A stretch of DNA of 64,000 nt from Zoroaster sp. YZ-2022 (GCA_029582265.1 CM055819.1:42789048-42853047); one strand, 5' to 3'. Positions 1 to 8,985 are shown, counted from the first letter of the stretch. Program-made: numbers and translations. The notes: generated by a model from the letters alone, not told the origin.

Positions 1-150
1 ACCGTTGTTTATAGCATGATCGTTAAAAAAGTCTTAAAAATAAATCCGGCTGATTTAGGAAAGCTAGATTTAAAAGACGCTCCGGTGCATGGTCGCAATA
101 TAATCACACGAACACATGATGGCACTAAATCATTTAGTACGTTTGAATAG
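1..150 (+). CDS. C-terminal 49 codons of an unidentified Polinton gene (5' end outside the window)
   Basis: Frame 1 is open from the first base to a TAG at 148-150. The peptide is basic and polar, with lysine/leucine-rich segments (KKVLKINPADLGKLDLKD) and an H-G-R-N-I-I-T-R-T-H-D stretch near the end. It is on the strand opposite the capsid-like fragment at 693-1016. I do not recognise a domain. It may be the tail of one of the element's virion-associated proteins, because its codon and base use resemble the other element genes. The low-complexity spacer after the stop suggests this is a real gene end. Confidence is limited by the short length. Confidence 0.4.
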   Translation, partial: TVVYSMIVKKVLKINPADLGKLDLKDAPVHGRNIITRTHDGTKSFSTFE

Positions 151-692
151 CGTGTAAAACGTTCATATAGGGGTACACAATCCCTTCTCAAATGGTGTAA
201 ACAGACTTATTGAGTCCCTCTAGACCCAAGAAAACAATTTAAAGCCAAATAATTATAACGTTTTATATGGGTGCCAGCCCACAATCCCTTCCAAAAAAAT
301 TGTTACCCAAAACCAATTTTGTTGCACATTTTTTGCACTGCTGACATTCTACAGAGAAACCAAGAGATTCTATTTGTCTGGCCATGCTAATACCCACAAC
401 CAGACCTCAAAATAAACATATCAGGTTGCCGGTATGTCTGGGCCATGAAAGCAAGTGCCAGGATGACTGATTACATTGGGATTAGTGCGGTAAGATCAAT
501 GGATGACATCTGTACAGTTCCAATGGGTTGTCTGCTGGCAAGGGGGCCTTACTTTGAAAGCTGCTGCATACCGGGTCAATGGTTCACCCCAGGTTGAATT
601 TTGTTTACCATGTTATCAGGCACTGTATCAATAGAGAACTTATGCAAAGTGGCTGAATTTGAGTTTTCAATGACGTAGTAAACAACAATTGT
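151..692. other. Noncoding segment that replaces the rest of the capsid-like gene
   Basis: No supported gene. The capsid-like reading frame coming from 1016 loses its family character at about 738, and this unrelated stretch follows. That suggests an insertion or a deletion junction between about 155 and 735. A short phrase (cacaatcccttc) occurs twice, near 175 and 279. I found no terminal repeats that would identify the inserted material. Confidence 0.4.
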
Positions 693-1016
693 TTACAAAG
701 GGACTAAATCAAATAGCACCATGCAGCTCCGCAGGGTTTTAATGGTTATATTTTTCACGATAGTTCTGCCTATATTATATACCAACGTTCTTGCTTCATC
801 GCTCGAAGATTCCAGCGCAATGTTAAAAGCTAATCTAACCGTACCCGGAACGATAACATCGTTTTCTCCTAAATTTGGAAAACGAATCGGTAGTAATTGA
901 TTTTCGGTGATTGTGCTCGGATTGTTTGTAATGACAACTTTTTGACGCGTTCCTTTTAAAGCAAAAGGTTTTCTTAATTTTCTGGATGGATTTAGTTTAT
1001 CTCCGTATATGCTCAT
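693..1016 (-). pseudogene. Polinton major-capsid-like protein, N-terminal fragment
   Basis: 107 codons remain of a gene that normally runs to several hundred. The first ~93 residues contain features I recognise from the N-terminal part of the putative double-jelly-roll capsid protein of invertebrate Polintons: a K-G-T-R-Q-K-V-V-I-T segment, an N-P-S-T-I turn, R-F-P-N-L-G and a V-I-V-P-G-T strand. After I-K-T-L, near position 738, the sequence no longer resembles the family and soon stops, so the rest of the capsid gene is lost. The start ATG at 1016 follows an AT-rich spacer. The protein would build the particle shell in an active element; this copy cannot. The assignment is from recognition of the family, not from a search. 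Confidence 0.6.
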
Positions 1017-1087
1017 ATTTTATAGTATAGACATTATATTTTTTTATTTTTAAAATTTAAAAAAATGTTTACTAAATTATAAAACAA

Positions 1088-1558
1088 ATGGCATTGGCAT
1101 CGATTGGAATGATGGTTTTTGGTGCTATAGTAAACGCGGCAGCTTTTTTCTGGAGGAAATGTGACAGCTTCTCTCATTTGTAAAAATAATGATGCGGAAA
1201 TAGAACGAAATGAGGCATGATTTAGCGCTAGAACAACTGACGAAAGCGAGAGACGAATGGTAAAAAAAAGCGTGAAAATATCTTTAAAAAATTAAACGAA
1301 CAATTACAAAAAGAAGCGAAAACTAAACAAACTTTTAACGATATAGACGAAGTGATGAATGAATATTATAACGTTACCGGTAAACAATTTGATTTGCCAA
1401 AAGATTTAAAAAACGAACCTAAACTAGAAGATTTTTATACTCCGAGCGAAGATCAAAAAACGAGAGAAATTTTATTTATCATTTTGGGGATGAAGATAGT
1501 AGGTTACGCGAGTTATAGGGGCCTACATTATTTAAAAAAGATAAAAAGTAATTGTAAA
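1088..1558 (+). pseudogene. Small hydrophobic/coiled-coil Polinton protein, frameshifted
   Basis: An ATG at 1088 opens a short alanine-, glycine- and isoleucine-rich hydrophobic N-terminus (MALASIGMMVFGAIVNAA) that stops after 31 codons. The same protein continues in other frames: a charged, probably coiled-coil part near 1213-1350 with a premature TAA after E-W, then an open frame from 1352 with a second hydrophobic stretch (ILFIILGMKIVGYASY). At least two frameshifts or stops therefore break it. Polintons of cnidarians and other invertebrates carry a gene with this layout (hydrophobic start, coiled coil, hydrophobic end). Its function is unknown; membrane or virion association is a guess. 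Its end now runs in frame into the next gene, so the original stop has been lost. Confidence 0.5.
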
Positions 1559-2803
1559 ATGGCGGAAGGAAGGCACGATTATATGGAGGCGGATCCGGCT
1601 TATAATTATCCTGAAGAAGAACAAGAAGAACAAGATGAACAAGAAACGGCTATTGATCAATATATTGATGATAATATTGATTATAATATTGAAGATAACC
1701 ACTTGGGTAATGTTCCAACCTCTGCAGAAAGTGCGAAAAATAGATTACGCAAAGATACAGTAGATGCTTTTTATAAAAGTTTGAGATATGAACCAGCTTT
1801 TAAAGACTATAATAATTTCGTGTATGAAAAAGAAAAACCAACAGATTAATATAATTTACTCTATTATATAAAAGGTTCAGAAAAAATACGACTATCCAGT
1901 AAGTCCAAAAAAGGTGGATTTTTAAAGTTAAGTGGAATACAAGGCTTATCTAAAGCTGATTTAGGTATATTCGATGATGAATCACCACCTCTTCTCTCAA
2001 AAGAAAGTACGAGTGCTTTAGAAAATGTTATTAAAGAGATAGAAACTAAAGATGTAGAAACTCAAACAGAAACTCAAACAGAACCGAGGCGAAAGTTATC
2101 ACTTACACCGAAACAACTCGCTGAAAACAATTTTAAAAATATCAACTGCCATCAAAGAAGTAAATACCGTTCTTTCAAGAGAACAAGAAACTCAAACGAG
2201 TATACAATATATAAGAGAACTTATTATCTCTTATCGCTAAAAAGAACGCAGCCACAAAGCGCGCGAAGAAGCTGAAAGAAAATACGTAAACGCTAGGAGA
2301 GGAGATGAATAAAGCGCGAGATAGAGAACGAGGTTTGTTAGCGGAAATAAATGTAAGAGATAACATTCTTCGCAGTCAAATCAACAGAATTAAAGAAACG
2401 ATCGAAAAAATGATGAAAATAGACGTGACGTTACACGAAATTAAAACTTTATTTAGGTGTCACGATAGTCAGTTTATTAACGGCCGTTAGTATGACCATC
2501 GCTTCTATCGTTTCAACGATCGCAAGTTCTGTAAAACCGACGCCTACCCCACCACCACCACCACCACCTCCCCCGAGTAACGGAGGCGTAAAAGACTGGA
2601 TACAAAAACTTAAAAAAATCTAGCGAATTTGCTAAAGAAACTCGGAGCAAAAGCTTTGGCCGCTTTAACGGGTATTATCGGATCGGTAGTAAGTTGGATA
2701 TTTACCACAATTTCAAAAGTAGTCGGATGGGCGACGGAGCACGTGTGGCTAGCCTGAACCGGAGTCGGAGTTTTAATGTTAACTTATATAGAAACTCGTA
2801 AAT
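1559..2803 (+). pseudogene. Polinton protein with acidic N-terminus, proline linker and hydrophobic C-terminus, frameshifted
   Basis: The likely start is the ATG at 1559 (M-A-E-G-R-H-D-Y), in frame with the preceding gene. A glutamate- and aspartate-rich segment runs to the stop at 1847-1849. Matching coding continues in shifted frames: a T-E-T-Q-T-E-T-Q-rich part near 2050-2085, a coiled-coil stretch at 2305-2490, a run of about nine prolines near 2551-2575, and a last piece at about 2630-2800. That last piece encodes an A-L-A-A-L-T-G-I-I-G-S-V-V-S-W-type amphipathic or transmembrane segment. This order (acidic head, coiled coil, poly-proline hinge, hydrophobic tail) is known from a Polinton gene of unassigned function. 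There are at least four breaks, so no product is expected. It sits on the same strand as the gene at 1088, opposite to the gene at 2826-4256. Confidence 0.5.
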
Positions 2804-2825
2804 AATATAAAATTAAATCTCGCTA

Positions 2826-4256
2826 GGTCAACAACTTGTAAATCACCAAACCTAATCCGGTAAGTATCGCAAAACCGAAAATTAAAGCATTTTTTCATCT
2901 TCGTGAGTGTCTTGCGTTATATCATCATCATCGTAAACTACAGTAGCCGATGTTGTAGAATACGTAGTAGAATACGCAGTGGATACATCGCTCGCTTCTG
3001 CTTGCAAAGCATCTTGAGTTATATCATCAGCTACGCGAGCTACCGCTTCATCATCGTTAACTACAGTAGCCGATGTTGTAGAATACGTACAGTAGAATAC
3101 GTAGTAGGTACAGTTGATTTTGGATCGGGTTTAATTAGTACCGAAGCAACTTTAGTATAGTCAGCCGGTAAAACATAGGAAAATGGTGACGAATTTGTCT
3201 CTTGATTTAAACCAATTGATAAATCAGACGTCGTGACTTTAATATTATTGTTGTATCCATCGTATATACATATACGTAAATTCATATCACTCGGCATCGT
3301 GTATAAATATTCTCCTATACACATGTTTAATTGCAATCTCACGTCATCGCAAATATTTTGATATAAATTGATAGAGTTTTGATAGAAACCTTCTTCTGAA
3401 TAATTGATGAAAGCTTCGAGATTAATACTAAAATTTCTTTTTGCATTTAAACCTGTACCTGGTGTAAGAATCCCACTTTTAGCTTGCGCTTGACCTCCAA
3501 TTATAGAGATAACGTATGTTCTTATAGAATCATTGATTCGTTCTATACCACTATCCGTAAAACCTTGAGCTAATTCAGACTCGAGTATAAATTTTACCCA
3601 ACCTCGTTCGGTTTGTGGAGATTGTGAAATATAACCGACTCTAATGGTATGTTCTTTACGATTATGTACACCGTCGTCAAAAGCCATTCTTTTTTTCACC
3701 CGTTCCAATAACGTTTGCAGGAAGGTGGTAATAGGGATCAGTACTCTTGAGAGTAATAGGTTTAGGTGGTGAATCGCTGATGATACTCGTATCATAGCTG
3801 TGTCCGGGTACCGGATCGTATATTTTACCGATGTTCCGCCAAAAATGAGCGGTGCCTAGCCCATTAGTGTATGGATCCATTTTTTGTTTCCAATTAGATA
3901 CTGGTGAGAGGTGAAATTCATTACATATTTCATTATACGCCTCAATGTCAACACAATTTTCAAACGCGCTCCAATCATTTTGAAAAGATGTAGGACAACT
4001 CATTTCTTTGAGTAATCGTCTAATTTGATAATAAACGTGAAATCAAAAAAAAAAAACGAATCATCGGATCCGAATGAAACAAATGTTTATAACTCACACC
4101 GCAACCTGTCGTACTGCACCACGTTACAACATTTATCTGATTTTGATAAAACTTTAGCGGACTAGTATTCCAATTATTTACAACATCGTCGCCATGAACG
4201 TTAGGTAACCTATAATTTTCAAAAGGATTATAGAGTTCTACGTTAAAAAAACTCAT
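2826..4256 (-). pseudogene. Large Polinton virion-type protein with C-terminal membrane anchor, broken into pieces
   Basis: One gene of roughly 475 codons survives as shifted blocks: 4256-4020 (N-terminus, M-S-F-F-N-V-E-L-Y, with a C-S-T-T-G-C-G motif), 4003-3677, about 3690-3100, and a tail down to 2826. One break lies at the A run near 4045-4054; another is near 3680-3690. The tail is rich in Tyr-Ser-Thr and Asp and contains a local duplication, then a hydrophobic segment (LIFGFAILTGLGLVIYKLL) that looks like a C-terminal transmembrane helix before the stop. I recognise the N-terminal part as a conserved Polinton gene, but its role is not established. A surface or membrane-anchored minor virion protein is an inference from the tail anchor. 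Confidence 0.5.
2921..3112. repeat. Local tandem duplication inside the tail of the preceding gene
   Basis: A phrase of about 60 bp (tcatcatcgtwaactacag, then tagccgatgttgtagaat) occurs at about 2921-2983 and again at about 3045-3112. On the minus strand both copies encode Y-S-T-T-S-A-T-V-V followed by acidic residues, so the low-complexity linker in front of the membrane anchor has been duplicated. Confidence 0.7.
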
Positions 4257-4413
4257 TTTCGTTAAGGTAAATATTCATATTTGTCAAATCTCTCGCACTA
4301 AAAATTTCAACGTGAGTAAAAGTCCCACGTTGCGGATAACGTTTTGATAAATTGCTCTGAAATGCTAATGGAATGGCATTTTATTATTATATTATAAAAA
4401 TATAATAATAAAA

Positions 4414-5099
4414 ATGTATCATACGTTCGAAATAAAAAATTTAATTAATACAATTTCATTGAATAATACGATCGATAATCGAAACGGTAAACTCACTATT
4501 TCGTTAAAGAGCATTAACATTTGGATCGGTTACTATAACGTGCGTAAAAAAGAAAAAATATGGCGATGGAAAAGCTGGATAAATAAACAAAATGAGGAAG
4601 ACATTGTAGAGTTTATCGAACCTGGACTTTATAACATTAAAGAAATTATCGACATTGTTATTAAAACACACCTTGGATTACATTTATCGTCGATGAAAAA
4701 TCTCGTAAATCTATTATAAATATTACTTTGGAAAAACGAAGAATCAAATTTTCATCGGGATTAGCTAATTTACTCGGATTTCCGAATGAATATCTAGCTA
4801 TGGGAGAGCACGAAGGAAGAAGACTCGATTTGCAACCTTTTAAAATAATGTACATTCATTGCGATCAAATTTCTACGAGTGAAAACTTTTACGACGGTAA
4901 ACCTTGTACTATTTTAAACGTTGTTCCGGTACAAGATAAATCGTTAGGAGAAAGTATGTGGATAGAATATTCTAATCCGTTACAAAAAAATCTTACAACT
5001 GGTACGTTTAACGAATTGACTTTTCAAATTAAAGATTCATTAGGTAGAGATATAAATAATCATGGTATGCCTATTATTTTAACTTTAGAAATTAAATAA
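4414..5099 (+). pseudogene. Putative penton/minor-capsid-like Polinton protein, one frameshift
   Basis: The ATG at 4414 follows an AT-rich spacer. The first block (4414 to about 4680) begins M-Y-H-T-F-E-I-K-N-L and contains a W-I-G-Y-Y-N motif. The second block (about 4690-5099) contains L-A-N-L-L-G-F-P and P-F-K-I-M-Y-I-H-C-D, a G-K-P-C-T-I-L segment, and a conserved end (N-N-H-G-M-P-I-I-L-T-L-E-I). The reading frame shifts between the blocks near 4680-4720. The total length of about 225 codons and the beta-rich pattern fit a single-jelly-roll penton or minor capsid protein of Polintons. That assignment is an inference; the family resemblance to Polinton genes is firmer than the role. The next gene starts 27 bp downstream, behind a TATA-like run. 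Confidence 0.5.
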
Positions 5100-5125
5100 T
5101 TATATATATATATAAATATATAAAT
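5100..5125 (+). promoter_or_regulatory. TATA-like run before the gene at 5126
   Basis: The spacer is an alternating A/T run ending in a-t-a-t-a-a-a-t directly before the ATG. A closely similar run precedes the paralogous start at 5638. A shared element in front of both paralogues suggests a late-type promoter with very short leaders. This is an inference from position and repetition only. Confidence 0.4.
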
Positions 5126-5599
5126 ATGGCAAGTATTTACGGTCCTAGTCGAAGTCGACCTCAAATAAGCGATAGCACCAGCAACGTTATACATCAACAA
5201 CAGCAAAATCAGTACATTTACGAGCATCATGGCTACATCGATAGAGATGAAATTTTACAAAAGATACCTTTAGTCCAACAATTTAACATTATAATAGGAT
5301 GGCACGGCACGTTTAAACTACCCTTTTACATGTTTAACGATCCACCAACATATTGTGAAATGTTTACAACATTTATGGAACACGGAGAAATTTTTTCACA
5401 TTCGTCAACGGGTAATTTTGCCATTGATGTATATTATATTCCTTCTCCAGCTCGAGGAAAAACATTTGTTTTCAATGATAATTCGCAACATGTAGATTTT
5501 GAATTGTGCTTTCAAACGCGAGATAATAAAAAGGTTTTTGTACAAGCGACTTTTTTTTGTTCTTTAAACGCTAAAATCTGTTTCAATATAACAATTTAA
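5126..5599 (+). CDS. Uncharacterised Polinton protein, intact 157-aa ORF
   Basis: This is the only complete-looking gene in the left element: ATG at 5126, TAA at 5597-5599, no internal breaks. It begins M-A-S-I-Y-G-P-S-R, has a Gln/Asn-rich stretch (HQQQQNQY) near residue 25, and an alternating hydrophobic pattern over residues 50-157 that suggests beta strands. It ends F-F-C-S-L-N-A-K-I-C-F-N-I-T-I. I do not recognise an enzyme motif. Its close neighbour at 5638-6094 is a decayed tandem paralogue with the same start and end, so it belongs to a small duplicated family. The S-I-Y-G start is shared with the capsid-like gene at 1016, which hints at a virion role. That is a guess. Confidence 0.6.
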   Translation: MASIYGPSRSRPQISDSTSNVIHQQQQNQYIYEHHGYIDRDEILQKIPLVQQFNIIIGWHGTFKLPFYMFNDPPTYCEMFTTFMEHGEIFSHSSTGNFAIDVYYIPSPARGKTFVFNDNSQHVDFELCFQTRDNKKVFVQATFFCSLNAKICFNITI

Positions 5600-5637
5600 A
5601 GTTTACCGTTAACATAATAATATTTAAATATATAAAT

Positions 5638-6094
5638 ATGGCTAGTATTTATGGTCCTAGTCGTAAAAGCAACAATTATAACGCAAAAAAAAATCCACTA
5701 CGTTTTTTATCTTGAACATACTGGACACATTGAACCGAGCGAACTTTTACGAGAAATAAGATTTTTTTCACAACCAAGAAACAAACTTACAAATTTATTG
5801 GATTAGCCATTCAAATACAATAAGTTTTTAGGTTAATGGTGTTATATTTTATTCATTATATGCAAAAATGAATATGGGCGAAAATAATTCTTATTCTATA
5901 GTGAAAAGTGAAAATGTTGGTGATATTATATCAATTTCGCCGAAGGAAATAATTTTTCTTTTTCAAATGAACCTCGATATTTAGAATGTGTATTATGCTT
6001 CGTTCCATATAGAAGATATAATCTCAAAATATATATGCAACTAAATTTTTTCGGCGCTTTAAACACGGGAATCTGTTACGATATAAAAATTTAA
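5638..6094 (+). pseudogene. Decayed tandem paralogue of the 5126 gene
   Basis: The start (M-A-S-I-Y-G-P-S-R-K) is nearly identical to that of the preceding gene. A shift in the A run near 5690 and stops in every frame follow. Recognisable pieces include an H-I-E-P-S-E-L-L segment matching the neighbour's I-D-R-D-E-I-L part, then L-E-C-V-L-C-F, and an end (FFGALNTGICYDIKI) that matches the neighbour's FFCSLNAKICFNITI. The TAA is at 6092-6094. The pair therefore arose by tandem duplication before decay. No product is expected. Confidence 0.65.
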
Positions 6095-6157
6095 AAAATT
6101 CAAATTCTACCTTTAGTTTAAAATAACAAATTATAATCTTTTATTATTAATAGAATA

Positions 6158-7304
6158 ATGAGTGTCTCTGCAGAAACAAACAAACTTTATCCCTATATAC
6201 CATTGTATATAGTGGAGTGTCGTGGCCGAGCGGTCTAGCGCACCGAACTCAAGTTCTGGTGTTGCCAGCAGCAGGGTGTGGGTTCGAGCCCCGGTCGTGA
6301 CACTTGTGTCCTTGAGCAAGGTACTTAACCATAATTGCTTCGTCCTTCGGATGGGACGTAAAGCCGTAGGTCCCGTGTGTTGTATAATGCACGTAAAGTG
6401 GATTGTCGTGGCCGAGCGGTCTAGCGCACCGAACTCAAGTTCTGGTGTTGCCAGCAGCAGAGTGTAGGTTCGAGCTCCGGCCGTGACATCTGTGTCCTTG
6501 AGCAAGACACTTAACCATAATTGCTTCTCTCCACCCAGGGGTTAAATGGGTACCTGTGAAGGCAGAATTGGTTTGCTCTATATGCGCTAGAAATGGCAGC
6601 AATTGAGCTGTATACTCCCCAGGGAGCTGAGATGGTTTCAGGAATGATTTATGAGCCTTATGAGCCTTATGAGCAGGGATAATAATATAATGCGCCTTGA
6701 GCGCCACTTAGTTGGTGGATACGTGCGCTATATAAATCTATACATTATTATTATTATTATTATTGTATACCAGCAATGATAATATAGAAAATGTTAACGC
6801 GTTTCGTTTGCAAAAAATCCACGATATTCAAAAAGAATTACGATCAGAAAGAAACGAACGCGAAAGTGTATATACAAAATATAATAAAATCATCAAAACT
6901 TGTTCCATCGTAGAAACGATGGCTGAATTGGGCTGTATGGGAGCAGGAGCCATCGGAATCGCCAGCATCGCTAGCGTTGTAGCATCCCTGGTTGGATTTA
7001 TACTAGAAGGATACTAGCTAAATTGTTGAAAAAAAGCTAAAAAACACAACGAAATAAAAGTTTAGCAGAAAGTAAACTTAATACCATCGAAAACCATGTT
7101 TCAAAAGCGATTGAAGACGGTGCGATTAGCCAAGAAGAATTTCTTTTAATCTGTGAAGAGCGAAATAAATTTTGTCGAATGAAAGAAAACATCAGAACTA
7201 AATTTAAACCCGTCGATGTCGATAGTAATAAAAAAGATGTAAAACCAATCGTTGTTGACAAAGATAAAGAAAAAAAAGATCTCATAGAAAAATCATACGA
7301 TTAA
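6158..7304 (+). pseudogene. Polinton coiled-coil/hydrophobic protein, split by a SINE and frameshifted
   Basis: The ATG at 6158 starts a short frame that breaks at the SINE (6210-6761) and resumes in the same register just after it. If the SINE and one copy of its target duplication are ignored, the frame is continuous. The resumed part has a charged coiled coil (FRLQKIHDIQKELRSERNER) followed by a glycine/alanine-rich hydrophobic segment (CMGAGAIGIASIASVVASLV), and stops at 7015-7017. A shifted frame at about 7020-7304 carries the conserved tail with E-S-K-L-N-T-I-E-N-H and D-G-A-I-S-Q-E-E-F. This layout is a common Polinton gene of unknown role. It is the last plus-strand gene before the terminal repeat. 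Confidence 0.55.
6210..6761 (+). mobile_element. Composite tRNA-Leu-derived SINE with two heads, inserted in a Polinton gene
   Basis: Two Pol III-type heads follow each other, at about 6215-6303 and 6406-6487. Each has an A box (TGGCCGAGCGGTCTAGCGC), a C-T-C-A-A-G-T anticodon-loop region like tRNA-Leu(CAA), and a B box (GGTTCGAGC). The first head is followed by a stretch (cttcggatgggacgtaaag) like the conserved central domain of some SINEs. The second is followed by the body seen in the other SINEs here and by a tail ending gcgctatataaatc and (ATT)n. The 8-bp duplication attgtata flanks it at 6202-6209 and 6762-6769. Confidence 0.8.
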
Positions 7305-7390
7305 AAACACCTTTGCAATTATCAGCGGAGCAACACACTTCGCGACCTCCACCGTATAATTTTTATTTTAAAGTTTTTTTTATATTTACA

Positions 7391-7698
7391 TTATAATCGT
7401 GTCGTTTTTTCTAACAACTCTTTCATCACATGATTAAACAAACGTATAGATGTACCTTCAGCAAGCTTTAAACTTTTTACATTTAATATCTTTGCACATT
7501 TTGTACATAAATTTATCGATGTTTTTGTACCCTTTTTACATCTTCGACATGGAACTGACATACTTTTTCCACATCAAATTCGCCACTCATGTAGTGCGCA
7601 ATATTCACCCCTGCTACGCTAAGTATACAACACTTGTCCGTTTTTCCAACTAAAAGCCATTTACATGGAACGATTACTTTACATTTTCTATTTTCCAT
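7391..7698 (-). pseudogene. Small C4 zinc-ribbon Polinton protein, frameshifted
   Basis: The ATG at 7698 lies at the inner edge of the terminal repeat. The first 50 or so codons are open and include V-P-C-K-W-L-L-V-G-K-T-D-K-C-C and an A-H-Y-M-S-G-E-F-D segment. Near 7540 the frame shifts. The continuing frame encodes C-R-R-C and then L-C-T-K-C, two Cys-x2-Cys pairs that would make a zinc ribbon, followed by a leucine-rich tail ending at a TAA at 7391-7393. In its present frame the protein stops early, at 7513. Polintons often carry a small Cys-rich protein at this end. A DNA- or RNA-binding role is only an inference. Confidence 0.45.
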
Positions 7699-7985
7699 AC
7701 TATTTATCTATTCAACAAAACAATCTTAAATCGTTTTTTCGTATTTTTTTTAAATACATATCTTTTTTAACCAGTCAAAGGTCATTCACCCCAAATCTTA
7801 AATCTCTCCTGTTACTACCCAACCACTTTTACATACCAACCTACCAACTACACATCAAAATATCATAAAATACATTTTTTTCATTTTTGTGCTCGGATAC
7901 TTTTGTTATACCAACCTACCAACTACACATCAAAATATCAAAAAATTCCTTTTTTTCATTTTGTGGTCGGATCAGTAATTTATAT
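7699..7985. repeat. Terminal inverted repeat of the left Polinton (right end)
   Basis: This stretch matches the reverse complement of 63220-63436, from an inner edge at actatttatctattcaac to an outer edge at ggatcagtaatttatat. It contains two tandem copies of a 75-bp unit (from 7836 and from 7911, each with ccaacctaccaactacac), while the right-hand copy has one. The outermost bases diverge after atttatat, so the exact tip and target duplication cannot be fixed. Confidence 0.8.
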
Positions 7986-8563
7986 CTTTTAGAGTGTTCA
8001 TGATCATCCGTGGCAACCGTTCATTTTGAACAGGTTTAATTGAATTTTCATTTGTTAGTGGTAAATACTAGATTTTTGATACTGTAAGACATTGAATAAT
8101 ATTATTTTTATTTTTAACTTACAAATGCTAATCTGGACACAATTTAGTCAAGTGAACACTTCAAATGCATTTTGGGTAATCTAGTATGGCCGCCATTACG
8201 TTAAAATATAATAATATATTAATTTGTTGCTCACTTTCATGATTTTTGTTTTAGCTTTTTGAGGTCAATATCTTCAATTATCGTGCTTTTGGTACAAAAT
8301 GACCCAAAATTGTGATCTCAAATAATATTTTAAATACGAGCAATCACTTAGATAACGCTATAAGCGGCGGTGTGCCATTATATTGGGGAATTTTACCAAA
8401 TACATGCATATTCACAGATAGGCTATACTCAAATTAAAGGCACTTCAGTTGTTGTAATGGATAAAAACAGTCTCAAGAAAACCTTTAAACAAATTATGAA
8501 AATGGTTTAAAAAAATGATTTTTGCATATCAACGTAACGAAGGCCATGTTAGCTTCCCATTAT
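7986..8563. other. Host noncoding DNA
   Basis: AT-rich, stops in all frames. I see no gene or repeat boundary. It is the first host sequence next to the left Polinton end. Confidence 0.5.
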
Positions 8564-8985
8564 GGAGTGCCATGGTCGAGCGGTTTAGTGCATCGGATTT
8601 GTGTTCTGATGGCTGAGTCGTCAGAATGTGGGTTCGAATCCCAGCCGTGATCGTGGTGCTTGTGTCCTTGAGCAAGACACTTTACCATAATTGCTTCTCT
8701 CCACCCACGTTAAATGGGTATCTGTGAGGGCAGAGTTGGTTGATTAGCCCTATATGCGTTGTAATGGCAGCAATTGAGCTGTATACTCCCCAGGGAGCTG
8801 AGATGGTTTTAGGAATGATTTATGAGCCTTATGAGCAGGGGTAATAATATAATGCGCCTTGAGCACCACTCAGTTGGTGGATACGTAATCCACACATTAT
8901 TATTATTATTATTATTATCATTATCATTGTCACTGTCACTGTCACTGTCACTGTCACTGTCACTGTTATTGTTATTGTTATAATG
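8564..8985 (+). mobile_element. tRNA-derived SINE with microsatellite tail
   Basis: Head with A box (TGGTCGAGCGGTTTAGTGC) and B box (GGTTCGAATCC), then the body shared with the other SINEs (tgtccttgagcaagacac, ctccccagggagctgagat). The tail runs gcgccttgagcaccactc into (ATT)n, (ATC)n, (TCACTG)n and (TTATTG)n. The head differs from the tRNA-Leu(CAA)-like heads at 6210 and 35716, so this is a second subfamily, like the copy at 21850. Confidence 0.8.

Larger units (their letters stand above)
1..7985. mobile_element. Decayed Polinton/Maverick-type (adintovirus-like) element, right-hand portion
   Basis: This is a large self-synthesising DNA transposon or endogenous virus-like element that enters from beyond the left edge and ends at the terminal inverted repeat near 7985. 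Seen directly: closely packed genes on both strands without introns, AT-rich spacers with TATA-like runs before two start codons, a terminal repeat that recurs inverted at 63220, and base use unlike the flanking host DNA. The gene set (capsid-like, penton-like, small hydrophobic or coiled-coil proteins, a zinc-ribbon protein) matches what is known of invertebrate Polintons. No polymerase, integrase, protease or packaging ATPase is visible in this part. Most genes carry frameshifts, stops or a SINE insertion, so the element is dead. The family call is by recognition and is fairly secure. Confidence 0.75.

Noticed and set aside
9..191. 60-codon minus-strand frame at the left edge
   Set aside because: The plus strand over the same bases gives a better, element-like C-terminus ending at 150.
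2903..3160. 85-codon plus-strand frame
   Set aside because: It reads the reverse of the duplicated Tyr-Ser-Thr/Asp linker of the minus-strand gene.
6215..6303. True tRNA-Leu gene
   Set aside because: The A and B boxes and CAA-like anticodon region are present, but the body, tail and target duplication show it is a SINE head. The same applies to 8564, 21850, 35716 and 55417.
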